NCBI GenBank assembly: GCA_011390805.1
Contig: JAABRT010000004.1
Location: 32,718 to 96,717, forward strand
Direction of reading: 5' to 3'
DNA from: Gemmatimonas sp.
GTDB taxonomy: Bacteria; Gemmatimonadota; Gemmatimonadetes; Gemmatimonadales; Gemmatimonadaceae
DNA length: 64,000 nt
In this document: positions 53,892-63,319 of the stretch, piece by piece
Position numbering within the stretch: the stretch's first letter is position 1
How the letters are laid out: each line of letters opens with the position of its first letter
The notes under the pieces: model-generated
Told to the model about the DNA's origin: nothing
The model's input: the letters and a program-made list of their open reading frames with translations, nothing else
The model's database searches: none
Made by a program: the position numbers and the translations under genes

Positions 53892-55535
53892 ATGCGCCCA
53901 CTCATAAACCGCTGCAATCGCGTAGCCCCGCTCGCCGTACGTGCCTCGCTGCTCTCCTGCGCGTTGAGCGCGGCGGCCGCATTCATGTTTACCAGCGCAA
54001 TGTCGCTGCAGGCACAGCTTCCGCAGCGATACGATGTGCTGATTGTTGGCGGCAGTGTGATTGACGGCACAGGTTCCGACGCGCGCCGGCTCGACGTCGC
54101 GATTCTTGACGATCGCATTGTTGCGATGGCCGAATCGCTGCCCAGGGCAATCGCCACGCGGGTGATCGATGCCAGCGGGCGCATTGTTTCACCCGGCTTC
54201 ATTGATCTGCACGCGCACCTCGAACCGCTGTTGTCGCTGCCGCACATGGAAAGCGCCATGCGTCAGGGCGTGACGTTTGCTTTGGGTGGACCTGACGGTG
54301 GTTCACCGCTGCCCCTGGGTGCATACCTCGACACGGTCCGCACCGCCAACGTTGGCATCAACGTTGGCTATCAGATCGGTCACAATGCGATCCGACGGGC
54401 GGTGATGGGCATGGACGCGCGTGCGCCCACCGACAGTGAGTTGGCGCAGATGCGGCGTCTTGTGGCCGAAGGAATGGGCCAGGGTGCATTCGGACTGAGT
54501 ACCGGCTTGCTGTACCTGCCCGGTACGTATTCAAACATCGACGAAGTGGTCGCGCTGGCGCAGGTGGCGAGTGACAGCGGTGGCATTTACACCTCGCATT
54601 TGCGCAAGGAGGGTATCGGGCTCATTGAGGGTGTGGCCGAAGCGCTGGAGATTGGCCGTCGGGCCCGGATTCCGGTTGTGCTCACGCACCACAAGGCGGT
54701 TGGCCAGCAGATGTGGGGCAAGAGCGTTGTTACGCTGGGCATGGTGGACAGCGCGCGGCGCGCCGGCACCGACGTGATGGTGGATCAGTATCCGTATACG
54801 GCCACTCACACCGGTATTGGCGTGCTGATTCCGAGTTGGGCGATGGCTGGTGGCAACGCCGAGTTTCGCCGTCGTGTGGGAATCCCGCAGCTCAGGGACA
54901 GCATTCTGCGTGGCATTGTGTTCAACATTGTGAATGACCGTGGCGGTGGAGATCTCTCACGGGTGCAGTTTTCGCGTGTGCCATGGGATAAGACGCTGGA
55001 GGGCAAGACGCTGCGCGACTGGGCCGATCGGCGCGCCCTGGCACCCACACCGGAAAACGGTGCAACGCTCGTACTTGAAGCCATGATGAACGGCGGCGGC
55101 AACGCGATCTATCATGTGCTCGACGAAGTGGACGTGCGTCGCATCATGGCGCATCCGTTCGCGATGATTGCCAGTGACGGCCGGCTCTCGCAGCCCGGCG
55201 ACGGTCACCCGCATCCTCGGGCCTACGGGACCTTTCCGCGTGTGCTGGGCGAGTATGTGCGCAAACAACAGGTACTGTCATTACCACAGGCTGTGCACAA
55301 GATGACGGGTATGCCTGCCGCACGACTTGGGCTGAGCGATCGCGGCGTATTGCGGATCGGTGCCTATGCAGATGTGGTAGTGTTTGACGCTGCCACCGTA
55401 AGCGACCGCAGCACGTTTACGGAACCGCACCAGTATCCGGTTGGTATTGAAACGGTGATAGTGAACGGAACGGTTGTTGTATCGAACAGCACACCAACCG
55501 GCCTGCGCGCCGGTCGCGTAGTGCTCCGGCCGTAA
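53892..55535 (+). CDS. D-aminoacylase-like amidohydrolase, secreted
   Basis: Encodes 547 residues with a signal peptide (hydrophobic about 15-40, ending LQAQ). Metal-site motifs of N-acyl-D-amino-acid deacylases are DLHAHLE, the histidine in YTSHLRKEG, the histidine in VLTHHKAVG and the aspartate in MIASDGRL. It would release D-amino acids or related acyl compounds outside the cytoplasm. The ATG at 53892 is the first followed by a signal peptide; the frame is open further upstream but overlaps the divergent gene. Confidence 0.85.
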   Translation: MRPLINRCNRVAPLAVRASLLSCALSAAAAFMFTSAMSLQAQLPQRYDVLIVGGSVIDGTGSDARRLDVAILDDRIVAMAESLPRAIATRVIDASGRIVSPGFIDLHAHLEPLLSLPHMESAMRQGVTFALGGPDGGSPLPLGAYLDTVRTANVGINVGYQIGHNAIRRAVMGMDARAPTDSELAQMRRLVAEGMGQGAFGLSTGLLYLPGTYSNIDEVVALAQVASDSGGIYTSHLRKEGIGLIEGVAEALEIGRRARIPVVLTHHKAVGQQMWGKSVVTLGMVDSARRAGTDVMVDQYPYTATHTGIGVLIPSWAMAGGNAEFRRRVGIPQLRDSILRGIVFNIVNDRGGGDLSRVQFSRVPWDKTLEGKTLRDWADRRALAPTPENGATLVLEAMMNGGGNAIYHVLDEVDVRRIMAHPFAMIASDGRLSQPGDGHPHPRAYGTFPRVLGEYVRKQQVLSLPQAVHKMTGMPAARLGLSDRGVLRIGAYADVVVFDAATVSDRSTFTEPHQYPVGIETVIVNGTVVVSNSTPTGLRAGRVVLRP

Positions 55536-55686
55536 GGGACTCTGCGCCCCGGTTTACCGATGTGAGCATGTGAAGTTCTCACCTGCGGTGAATATCACGC
55601 GCCTGGTTGCTCCATGAGTTTGAAGACACGACGCAACGCTCGTGTTTTGCGCGACAATCGCGTCTTTCATACGACCTGGAGTAACA

Positions 55687-55884
55687 ATGGCTGAGCTACA
55701 TGTGCAGAAGAAGGAAACGAACATCTGGCCGTGGATTATTGGCGCGGTCATTCTGGCCGCACTCGCGTGGTGGGCCTTTGGTCGTAACGACATGGAAAAC
55801 ACCGTCACGACGTCGTCGGCCGATTCCGCGTATGCAATGCCGCAAACCGGTACGCCCGGCAATCCGAATCCCGGCACGCCATAA
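55687..55884 (+). CDS. Small single-pass membrane protein
   Basis: Encodes 65 residues: a polar start, one membrane helix (about 13-31, WPWIIGAVILAALAWWAF) and a Ser/Pro-rich tail outside. TGGAG lies just upstream of the ATG. It is 20 bases before the PRC-barrel gene and probably cotranscribed, which suggests a stress-linked envelope role, though nothing is known. Confidence 0.7.
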   Translation: MAELHVQKKETNIWPWIIGAVILAALAWWAFGRNDMENTVTTSSADSAYAMPQTGTPGNPNPGTP

Positions 55885-55904
55885 TACTGCACAAGGAGAT
55901 TTCA

Positions 55905-56513
55905 ATGGACGACCGCATCAACACCACAGGTACGACGGCGCGAACCAGCGACCGGCTCGGCAGCAGCATGTCGGCAAAGGATACGACTGGCCGCCTCGAC
56001 AATACAACAGTGGGTCAGTTGGCCCATCTGAGTGAGATGGACGACTACGAAATTGCCGATGGCGAACCGGATATCATCGGCTGGGACGTTTGCGCAGCCA
56101 ACGGCCAGAAGATCGGCGATGTGGAAGATTTGCTCGTTGATTCGGCCACAATGCGCGTGCGCTATCTCGAAGTGGAACTTGAAAAAGATCTCGTGCCCAA
56201 CAACGATCGTCGTCACTGCCTGATCCCGATCGGATCAGCGCGACTTGATGATGACAAGGACAATGTGCTCATCAGCATGGAGAGTGAGCGCCTGCTCGCG
56301 CTGCCGCCGTACGTACGAGGCGCGTTGTCGCGTGAGTATGAACAGTCGGTCGTGGACGGATTCGCCCGTCCGGGCGGCAGAGTCGTGTCTACTGACAGCG
56401 ACGCCGATCGTGATTTCTATGACGACGACAACTTCAACGATCGTCGCCTGTTTGAAACGCGGCGCGAGCTGGGACGCCGCGACGACGCGTACCTGCGTCG
56501 CCGCAGTGAGTAA
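55905..56513 (+). CDS. PRC-barrel domain protein
   Basis: Encodes 202 residues. The PRC barrel lies at about 50-125 (DIIGWDVCAANGQKIGDVEDLLVD, then VRYLEVELE and LIPIGSARL), with Asp/Arg-rich, probably disordered ends. A strong AAGGAG precedes the ATG. Similar proteins occur next to stress and general-response genes in many bacteria; the function is unknown. Confidence 0.85.
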   Translation: MDDRINTTGTTARTSDRLGSSMSAKDTTGRLDNTTVGQLAHLSEMDDYEIADGEPDIIGWDVCAANGQKIGDVEDLLVDSATMRVRYLEVELEKDLVPNNDRRHCLIPIGSARLDDDKDNVLISMESERLLALPPYVRGALSREYEQSVVDGFARPGGRVVSTDSDADRDFYDDDNFNDRRLFETRRELGRRDDAYLRRRSE

Positions 56514-56634
56514 CAAGCGACCCGATCCCGGGCGCTGATCAGCTTTCAGTGTGCATGAGGGCGACACAAAGCGGGTGTTGGGGTGATATTTGTCATAACC
56601 GTCGGATATCGCTCTACACCGCTTTGGGTTTCTC

Positions 56635-57528
56635 ATGCTCCCGTATCTCAATCTCCCGCCGATATCGCTCGGCCCGATCACAATCCAGCCCTTCGGGCTG
56701 TCGGTGGCCGCTGCCGCGCTGATCGGACTGGCAATCGCGCAGAAGCGCTACACGCGCTACGGGCTGGATCCCGAGCTTGGCGAACGGCTGTCGTGGTGGG
56801 CCGTGGGCGGTGGATTTCTGGGCGCGCATCTTTTTGCAGTGCTGTTCTACTTTCCCGGACAGCTTGCACGCGATCCGCTGCTGCTGCTGCGGCTGTGGGA
56901 CCATATCAGTTCGTTTGGCGGCATGATTGGCGGCGCGATCGGCGGCGCACTCTTTCTCAAATATCGTGCGCCCAGGTTCGATGAGCGCACGCGCTGGTCG
57001 TATCTTGATGCCGCGTGTGTGGCGTTTGCTGTGTCGCTCACAATCGGTCGTATCGGCTGCGCAATGGTGCACGACCATCCGGGACGCGTGACGGATTTCC
57101 CGCTGGCGGTGAGTCTTGAGTCGCCGGCGGCACAGGCGCTGATTGCCAATGCCTATGCGGGTGCCAACGCGATTGATCAGTCACCGCTGCCGGCGTCGCT
57201 CGGCGCGCTCGGATTTCACGATCTGGGGCTGTATGAGCTGCTCTATCTCGCGCTCATTGTGCTGCCGGTCATGTTCCTGCTCGACCGCACGCCGCGACGT
57301 CCCGGGTTTTTTGTGGTGGTGTTTGCGGCGTTGTACATGCCGGTGCGCTTCGGGCTCGACTTTTTGCGTGTAAGCGATGCGACCTACGCCGGTCTTACTC
57401 CCGCGCAGTGGGCCGCATTGGCAGCGCTGCTGGCGTTACCGCTGGTGTGGAAGCAAGCGGTGACGTGGCCGCCGATTGCTCGGCATAGCGCGCCGTCTAA
57501 TCCGGTGCGTGAGGCGCGTTCGCGGTGA
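56635..57528 (+). CDS. lgt: Divergent prolipoprotein diacylglyceryl transferase (Lgt-like)
   Basis: Encodes 297 residues with about seven membrane helices and the Lgt topology. GRIGCAMVHDHPGRV is the counterpart of the Lgt signature; the arginine and the later glycine are kept, but the Asn is Cys and the Glu is Asp. The region matching E. coli SFHGG reads SSFGG (His lost), and the position of Tyr26 is Phe. This is a divergent subgroup; the many lipoproteins in the window need an active Lgt, so a canonical copy may exist elsewhere. It lies 13 bases before the epimerase gene. Confidence 0.75.
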   Translation: MLPYLNLPPISLGPITIQPFGLSVAAAALIGLAIAQKRYTRYGLDPELGERLSWWAVGGGFLGAHLFAVLFYFPGQLARDPLLLLRLWDHISSFGGMIGGAIGGALFLKYRAPRFDERTRWSYLDAACVAFAVSLTIGRIGCAMVHDHPGRVTDFPLAVSLESPAAQALIANAYAGANAIDQSPLPASLGALGFHDLGLYELLYLALIVLPVMFLLDRTPRRPGFFVVVFAALYMPVRFGLDFLRVSDATYAGLTPAQWAALAALLALPLVWKQAVTWPPIARHSAPSNPVREARSR

Positions 57529-57541
57529 GCATGTCGCTCAC

Positions 57542-58501
57542 ATGAAGATCATCATCCCCGGCGGCAGCGGCCAGGTTGGTGTGCTGCTGGCCCGAGCGTG
57601 GCATGCGCGAGGACATGATGTCGTGGTTCTCTCGCGCAGTGCACCTCGCAATACGGCAGCGCAACCATGGCGTTTTGTGCAGTGGGACGCGCGCACCGCC
57701 GGTTCGTGGACGCAGGAACTCAACGGCGCCGATGTGGTGGTGAATCTGGCTGGCCGCAGCGTGAACTGTCGTTACACGCCGGCAAACCGCGAAGCGATCA
57801 TGCAATCGCGTGTCGAGTCTACGCGCGTGCTTGGTGAGGTGATTGCATCGGTGGCGCAACCACCGCGCGTGTGGCTGCAGTCGAGCACTGCCACGATCTA
57901 CGCGCACCGCTTTGATGCGGCCAATGATGAAGCGACAGGCATCATTGGTGGCAATGAGCCTGACGCTCCGAATACATGGCGCTTCAGCATTGATGTAGCG
58001 CGTGCGTGGGAGCAGGCGGCCACGGCGTTTGATTTGCCGGACACGCGAGTGGTGTTGCTGCGCTCCTCAATAATCATGAGTCCCGATCGCGGCGGCGTAT
58101 TCGATACGCTCTTGCGTCTTGTTCGACTTGGGCTCGGCGGTACATCAGGCGATGGCAGACAGTTTGTGTCGTGGATTCACGAACACGACTTCATTGCGGC
58201 GCTCGACTGGCTGATTGAGCGCGATAGCCTGAGCGGCGCGGTGAATATCGCATCACCAAACCCGATGCCCAATGCACAGTTCATGCGGGCACTTCGCGAC
58301 GCGTGGGGCACGCCGGTGGGTTTGCCTGCTGCGGCGTGGATGCTGGAAGTGGGCGCCGTGTTCCTGAAAACAGAGACCGAGCTGGTGCTCAAAAGCCGCC
58401 GAGTGGTGCCCAGGCGTTTGACAGACGACGGCTTTGAGTTTGGCTTTGCAACGTGGCCGGAGGCCGCACGCGAACTGTGTGCGAGGGCCAGGGCGCTTTA
58501 G
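57542..58501 (+). CDS. TIGR01777 family NAD(P)-dependent epimerase-like protein
   Basis: Encodes 319 residues of the extended SDR fold. N-terminal IIIPGGSGQVGVLLA binds nucleotide, VVNLAGRSVNCRYTPANREAIMQSRV is the family mark (positions about 66-92), and WIHEHDFIAAL and PNPMPNAQFM are the C-terminal DUF1731-type part. The family is known mostly from cell division (SulA-like) and plastid links; its reaction is unknown. The stop overlaps that of OsmC. Confidence 0.87.
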   Translation: MKIIIPGGSGQVGVLLARAWHARGHDVVVLSRSAPRNTAAQPWRFVQWDARTAGSWTQELNGADVVVNLAGRSVNCRYTPANREAIMQSRVESTRVLGEVIASVAQPPRVWLQSSTATIYAHRFDAANDEATGIIGGNEPDAPNTWRFSIDVARAWEQAATAFDLPDTRVVLLRSSIIMSPDRGGVFDTLLRLVRLGLGGTSGDGRQFVSWIHEHDFIAALDWLIERDSLSGAVNIASPNPMPNAQFMRALRDAWGTPVGLPAAAWMLEVGAVFLKTETELVLKSRRVVPRRLTDDGFEFGFATWPEAARELCARARAL

Positions 58502-58932
58502 TGCAGCTTGGCTTCTAGCGTGATTGGTACGGCGGAGAGCGCCTTGGACACCGGGCAGCCAGCCTTGGCGGCGTTGGCGAGTTCATGAAACTTCGCTTCG
58601 TCAATGCCTGGCACTGTTGCATCGAGCTTGAGGGTGATGCTTTCAAACGCCCAGTCGTTGCCCGTCTGCTTCATGGTGATGGTGGCCGTGACGTCGAGCT
58701 TTTCCGGGGCGTGTCCGGCGCCGGTAAGCTGAAATGACAGCGCCATGGCAAAGCAACCGGCGTGTGCTGACGCGATGAGCTCTTCGGGATTGGTGCCCGC
58801 GCGTCCGTCAGCGTTTTCGAAGCGCAGCTTGGTGGAATACGGCTGCGCATTGAGCACGCCGCTGGGGGTGGTGAGTGTGCCCGAACCTTCGAGACCTGAT
58901 CCTTGCCAGATGGCGGAACCTGTACGACGCAT
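58498..58932 (-). CDS. osmC: OsmC/Ohr-family peroxiredoxin
   Basis: Encodes 144 residues. The redox pair is C60 in [11 protein letters not shown] and C126 in [11 protein letters not shown], as in OsmC, which reduces organic hydroperoxides. GGAG lies eight bases before the ATG at 58932. An OsmC-type promoter with a plausible -35/-10 pair lies just upstream on the minus strand. Its stop overlaps that of the convergent epimerase gene. Confidence 0.92.
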   Translation of the reverse strand: MRRTGSAIWQGSGLEGSGTLTTPSGVLNAQPYSTKLRFENADGRAGTNPEELIASAHAGCFAMALSFQLTGAGHAPEKLDVTATITMKQTGNDWAFESITLKLDATVPGIDEAKFHELANAAKAGCPVSKALSAVPITLEAKLH

Positions 58933-58965
58933 GTATGAACTCCGTGTGTGTGAGGGTAAGCATAG

Positions 58966-58995
58966 AGAGTAGCGGTACGCCTACGGAACGGTCAA
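58966..58995 (-). promoter_or_regulatory. Candidate promoter of osmC
   Basis: On the minus strand TTGACC (58995-58990) and TACTCT (58971-58966) are spaced by 18 bases and lie 34 bases upstream of the osmC start. It resembles a weak sigma-70 promoter; consensus matches are partial. Confidence 0.3.
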
Positions 58996-59076
58996 ACTGG
59001 AGCAATGGTTGCCGTGGGAGGCGGGCGGTGCTGTGGGGTGCTGTGTGTTGTGACGCGAGAGCGATTTCGGGCTATG

Positions 59077-60705
59077 CTAAACAATCCCGGTGTCGGAGCG
59101 TGCGAACTGCCATACAAGAACGCGCCATGCGGCCGTTATGGAAATCGTAATCAGCGCAGCCGTGGCGAGCCACGAATAATGTGTGAGTTGAAGCAGGGTT
59201 AACGTGAAGCGTTCGCTTAGGTAGTCGTCGATGTAAATCGCCCTATTGGTCATGCTCCTCAACACCAGCATTTGCAACAGGTAGATAGCCGGTAAACTGC
59301 CCACGAGGTGGCGTACCGCGAAGTGCTGTTTGGTGACACGATGCCAACGGCCCAGTTCAAAGAACCACACGCCGAGAAGAAGTTGCAAGACAAACGCGGC
59401 ATTTCCTAAGGCGATCGCACGCGATTGCCGGGTGATAACGCGGGGGCGATCAGTTGGTGACAACGAGGCGTATTGCGCCTGCGTGAGTGTTTCTCCAAAA
59501 ACTACGGTCGAAGCACGGGTAAACTGCCAGTCAATAAACTGCCTGCTGCTGCTTTTGCGCGAAGTAAACGGGTTGTAGCGCGTGACGCCAAACAGAGAGA
59601 TCGTGTCGGCGCGCACAGCCTCACCCCATGGCGCCGTGATCAACGGTTGCACATTGCTGTCTGTCACAAGCCAGTGCACCATCGATACGCGTGTGGGACT
59701 TGCGCCCCAGTCTCCAGGTGTGTTGGTGCGCTGACCATTCCTCGTGAGCTCGCTATAGCGCATCGCGCGATCGCCGAAGCCGATTACTTGACCAACGGCA
59801 AACGCGAGCACAGACAGCGCAATCAAGGGCCCGTGTGTGAACAAGAATCGCCTTGAGTGTGAAATCGGCAGGGCCGACATCCAACGAAGACGTAAGCTAC
59901 CGAGCCCAGCGGTTGATGCGACGATCATGACAAGCAGCGCGCTGTGGAAAAAACCGTAGTAGCCCGACATTCCGGACAGGAGCGGGATGCCGAACATCGG
60001 CCACCACATTGCGGTGCGAGCCAACAACAGCAGCTCGGACAGGCGGTTGTGCGGCTTGCTTGCAGCGTTCGCCGGCATGACCGTGGCGGCGTCGCGTTGC
60101 GGTATAGCCAAGGGCTGTGCTGCTGGTATCAGGCGCGCCAGTACAACGTATAGCGGAAGCACGAGCACACTCAGGGCAACCGCTGCGAAAGCTATTGGAA
60201 GCATGTACAGAAGTGCCGCGCATACCGCTAACAGCAGGACTGCACGGAGAATGATTTCGGCGCGCACCGAGGCGCGTGACATCAGCCGCGGACCGGTATC
60301 CGTGGTGAAATACAGAAGCATGGCGAACATGGCGGCAGCAGCCAATAGAGCAAGCACTGCTGCAACCGATGGCGTTGCGGGCAAAAGGAAGTGCGCCGAA
60401 ACACCCCACGTGAGAATCGGTACGCCGAGTACAACACAAGCCGCGAGCCATTTGCCTTCGCGCAGTACGCGTGTGTGCAGCGGCAGTGTGTGCTCGTAGG
60501 CTGTTGCCGCAGCAGGAAGCAGAAACATTACTCCGACAGCGGTCATCAGTAGCCAGAAGCCCGCCACAGAAAACGCCGATTGCAGCGGTGCAGTATTGCT
60601 TGGTATAGCCATTGCTGGCTCAAAGGCGGCAATGCTTGCACCCATCACCGCCAATATCAGCAGCGCAGGATTACTGAGGTGCGCTCTGGCCAGACGCCAC
60701 CTCAT
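59077..60705 (-). CDS. Large ABC-type permease, second copy
   Basis: Encodes 542 residues with about 10-12 membrane helices in two blocks separated by a large extracytoplasmic part. That part carries SPTRVSMVHW, QPLITAPWGEAVRADTISLFG and SSSRQFIDWQFTRAS. The same signature occurs in the upstream paralogue, so the two arose by tandem duplication. The ATG at 60705 forms an ATGA overlap with the first copy. The longer N-terminus from 60768 would overlap it too much. Confidence 0.75.
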   Translation of the reverse strand: MRWRLARAHLSNPALLILAVMGASIAAFEPAMAIPSNTAPLQSAFSVAGFWLLMTAVGVMFLLPAAATAYEHTLPLHTRVLREGKWLAACVVLGVPILTWGVSAHFLLPATPSVAAVLALLAAAAMFAMLLYFTTDTGPRLMSRASVRAEIILRAVLLLAVCAALLYMLPIAFAAVALSVLVLPLYVVLARLIPAAQPLAIPQRDAATVMPANAASKPHNRLSELLLLARTAMWWPMFGIPLLSGMSGYYGFFHSALLVMIVASTAGLGSLRLRWMSALPISHSRRFLFTHGPLIALSVLAFAVGQVIGFGDRAMRYSELTRNGQRTNTPGDWGASPTRVSMVHWLVTDSNVQPLITAPWGEAVRADTISLFGVTRYNPFTSRKSSSRQFIDWQFTRASTVVFGETLTQAQYASLSPTDRPRVITRQSRAIALGNAAFVLQLLLGVWFFELGRWHRVTKQHFAVRHLVGSLPAIYLLQMLVLRSMTNRAIYIDDYLSERFTLTLLQLTHYSWLATAALITISITAAWRVLVWQFARSDTGIV

Positions 60706-62402
60706 GAAGCCGCCTGGCGCGCTACCGCCAGCTCCGACGCCGGAGTTTCGGAGCGCGCAAACTGCCACTCAAGCAAACGATACGCGGCGATAAGAGTGAG
60801 TAGCGCGCATAAAGGGACGAAGATGGAATATGCAGACACTGAGCGAGCGATATGCAACAGTATGGCATCTACACACACCTGCATGAGGTCAACGTCCCGC
60901 TTGATCTCGAACCACATGATCATGGGCCCGAGAACAATAAAAACCAGCACCAAGTAGCCGTCGCCCAATTCGTCCAAGCCGCCCGACCTGCGATGCGAGC
61001 GTGCGGTTTCTGATAGCCAAACCATCAGCAGCGCCAAGGCGAAAATCAGCGCACCAAACGCCAGTCGTACACTCGCTCGAGTCGCCGGATGAGCGGGTCG
61101 TTCATCCGGCGGCTGCGCTTTGTACACGTCGAGTGAAAGTGCCTGTCCCAACACTGCTTGTGATGCGCGCTGAAACTGCCACTCAATAAAGCGCGCGCTA
61201 CTTGACTCGCGAGCCGTGTAAGGATTGTGCAGTGTACGGCTAAAAATCGTGATAGTGTCTGCCGCAACCGTTTCACCCCACGGAGCCTTTATCAATGGCT
61301 GCGTATGCTTTTCCGTTGCACTCCAATACGCGAGTGATGTGCGGGTAGGACTGGCACGCCACTCACTGGGCGTCTCGGTGGTCTGGCCACGATCGGTGAT
61401 TGCCTCATTGTACGGCCAGACGACAACCTTCAATGTCTGACCTCCAATCATTCCCAAAGACAGCGCGATAACTGAGGGGGCAATTTGAAGCCACAGTCGT
61501 TGGCGATGAGAACACGGCAACGCCAGCATCCAGCGATTGCGCTGCCGTCGCTCTTCACTCCACTGCAGCATCACAAAGCTAAACATAAGAACCACGATGC
61601 CCGACGTCGATGTAAACGCAATGCTCGCGACCACAATGTAGAGTGCTTTGCCCCACGTGGGGCTGAGCAGGAGCCACAGTAACTGACCGTCGGAGACAGG
61701 TACTGGATCTACGCTCGCGTTTCGCTCGGAGCTGTAGCGTTCTTTACGCTGTCCAACATTTCGTACATGCATGAGAACCGTCTGCATGGATCCACGGCTT
61801 ACCTCGTCACGGTCGGCCCACTTCGCATAGAATGCCGTTGCGTTCGATTCACTCAACTCCAGCGAATCAGGAATAGCGCGCACCAGCGCCAAATAGAGCA
61901 CCACCGCTGCAGACGACAACACGCCAATGGCAATCACCGGTGGAAGCGTGTATACCACACCCGCACAAAAGGCAGCCAGCACGGCAAGCCGAAGCGCGAC
62001 ATCAACATTGAACGACGCGCGCAGCAACAGCCTCCGGGTACCTGGCGCCATGTACGACAGCATAAACGCCATGGCTGATGCCGGTGCAACGCTGAGCACC
62101 CATTCCAACCGTAGTAAGGTGGGGCGTTGCAATAGGTAAGAAACCGTCCACAGCAACAACGGCAAACCGAACAGCACGCCAGCGCTGAGCAGGCGTGCTT
62201 GCAGTACAACGCGTAGATGTATCGGCAGCATCAGTTCAAACTTCGACGGGCGTGGCGGAATCGCTGTAGGCACCACAAAAGCCAGCGTTGCGATGCCAAA
62301 TGCGCCCAGCGTTGGCCACGGCGCGCTCGACAACCCCAACGGCGCGATCATTAGCCACACAAGCTTGTTGCCCAGGTGTGCTCGCACGAGCGAAAGAATC
62401 AC
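60702..62402 (-). CDS. Large ABC-type permease, first copy
   Basis: Encodes 566 residues from a GTG at 62402 that overlaps the ATPase stop (GTGA). The start SLVRAHLGNKLVW mirrors that of the second copy (LARAHLSNPALL). About 10-12 helices flank an extracytoplasmic part with SPTRTSLAYW, QPLIKAPWGETVAADTITIFS and SSARFIEWQFQRAS. The two genes probably give the two membrane halves of one transporter served by a single ATPase. Substrate unknown. Confidence 0.75.
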   Translation of the reverse strand: MILSLVRAHLGNKLVWLMIAPLGLSSAPWPTLGAFGIATLAFVVPTAIPPRPSKFELMLPIHLRVVLQARLLSAGVLFGLPLLLWTVSYLLQRPTLLRLEWVLSVAPASAMAFMLSYMAPGTRRLLLRASFNVDVALRLAVLAAFCAGVVYTLPPVIAIGVLSSAAVVLYLALVRAIPDSLELSESNATAFYAKWADRDEVSRGSMQTVLMHVRNVGQRKERYSSERNASVDPVPVSDGQLLWLLLSPTWGKALYIVVASIAFTSTSGIVVLMFSFVMLQWSEERRQRNRWMLALPCSHRQRLWLQIAPSVIALSLGMIGGQTLKVVVWPYNEAITDRGQTTETPSEWRASPTRTSLAYWSATEKHTQPLIKAPWGETVAADTITIFSRTLHNPYTARESSSARFIEWQFQRASQAVLGQALSLDVYKAQPPDERPAHPATRASVRLAFGALIFALALLMVWLSETARSHRRSGGLDELGDGYLVLVFIVLGPMIMWFEIKRDVDLMQVCVDAILLHIARSVSAYSIFVPLCALLTLIAAYRLLEWQFARSETPASELAVARQAAS

Positions 62403-63319
62403 GCCGCCGCCTCCAAACGCTCCCCACCAAGCAGCTCGATGAACAGTTCTTCCAGCGGTACCACACGACACTGCATGTGCGCACGGTTTTCTTCGCCGTA
62501 TGCCTGCACCAGTTGGTCTTGCACTTGTGCCGGCGTGCCCTCGAATACAGCGTGTATTTGGTCCAGGAGCTGCCGCACGCGCATGCAGCCCGGCAGCTCC
62601 GCCAATCGTGCGTGGTCGCTGGCCAGACGCGATGGCAGCGTAGCCACACACACCTGCTCGCGCAGCGCATCAAGATCGCGGTCTACCTGAATACGTCCTT
62701 CGTTCAGCAACAACACACGTCCACCGAGCCGCTCCACATCACTCATGTGGTGCGATGAAAACAACACCGACGTGCCCTCGCGATTGAGCAGCTGAATTGT
62801 GGTCTCCAAAAACTCGCGTCGCGCCACGGGATCGAGTCCGCCGGCGGGTTCGTCGAGCAACAACAGTTCAGGCTTGTGACACACCGCGCACAGTAGTGCG
62901 ACCTGTTGCGCCTGCCCCTTACTCAGTGCACCAATGCGCTTGCCCGTATCCAGCGCGAAACGCGCGATCAGATCACGCTCCAGCGCACCGTCCCATTCCG
63001 CGTACAGCTTGCGATGCAGCGCAATAAGCTCCGATGCCTTCCACATACCGGGCAGTTCCTGCGTTTCGCCCACGTAGCCAATGCGTCGCTTCACCTCCAC
63101 AGGATGTGTGGTGGGAGCGAGGCCAAACAACTCCACTGTGCCCGCGTGCGGAAAGAGCATGCCAATAGCCAGTCGCACAATCGTGGTTTTGCCGGCACCG
63201 TTTCGTCCAAGCAGCCCCACAATCTCGCCTTCACCGATGTCAAACGAAACACCATCAAGCACGGGTACAGACTTTGTGTACGAACGCTTTACGTCGCGGA
63301 ATGAGAGCAGGGGCGTCAT
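62399..63319 (-). CDS. ABC transporter ATPase of the permease pair
   Basis: Encodes 306 residues: Walker A GRNGAGKTT, Q-loop GETQELP, signature LSKGQAQQ, Walker B LLLLDEPAGG, H-loop SSHHMSD and a C-terminal extension of about 90 residues. YtrB/BcrA-like. It overlaps the GntR gene by ATGA at its start and the first permease by GTGA at its end. Confidence 0.92.
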   Translation of the reverse strand: MTPLLSFRDVKRSYTKSVPVLDGVSFDIGEGEIVGLLGRNGAGKTTIVRLAIGMLFPHAGTVELFGLAPTTHPVEVKRRIGYVGETQELPGMWKASELIALHRKLYAEWDGALERDLIARFALDTGKRIGALSKGQAQQVALLCAVCHKPELLLLDEPAGGLDPVARREFLETTIQLLNREGTSVLFSSHHMSDVERLGGRVLLLNEGRIQVDRDLDALREQVCVATLPSRLASDHARLAELPGCMRVRQLLDQIHAVFEGTPAQVQDQLVQAYGEENRAHMQCRVVPLEELFIELLGGERLEAAA

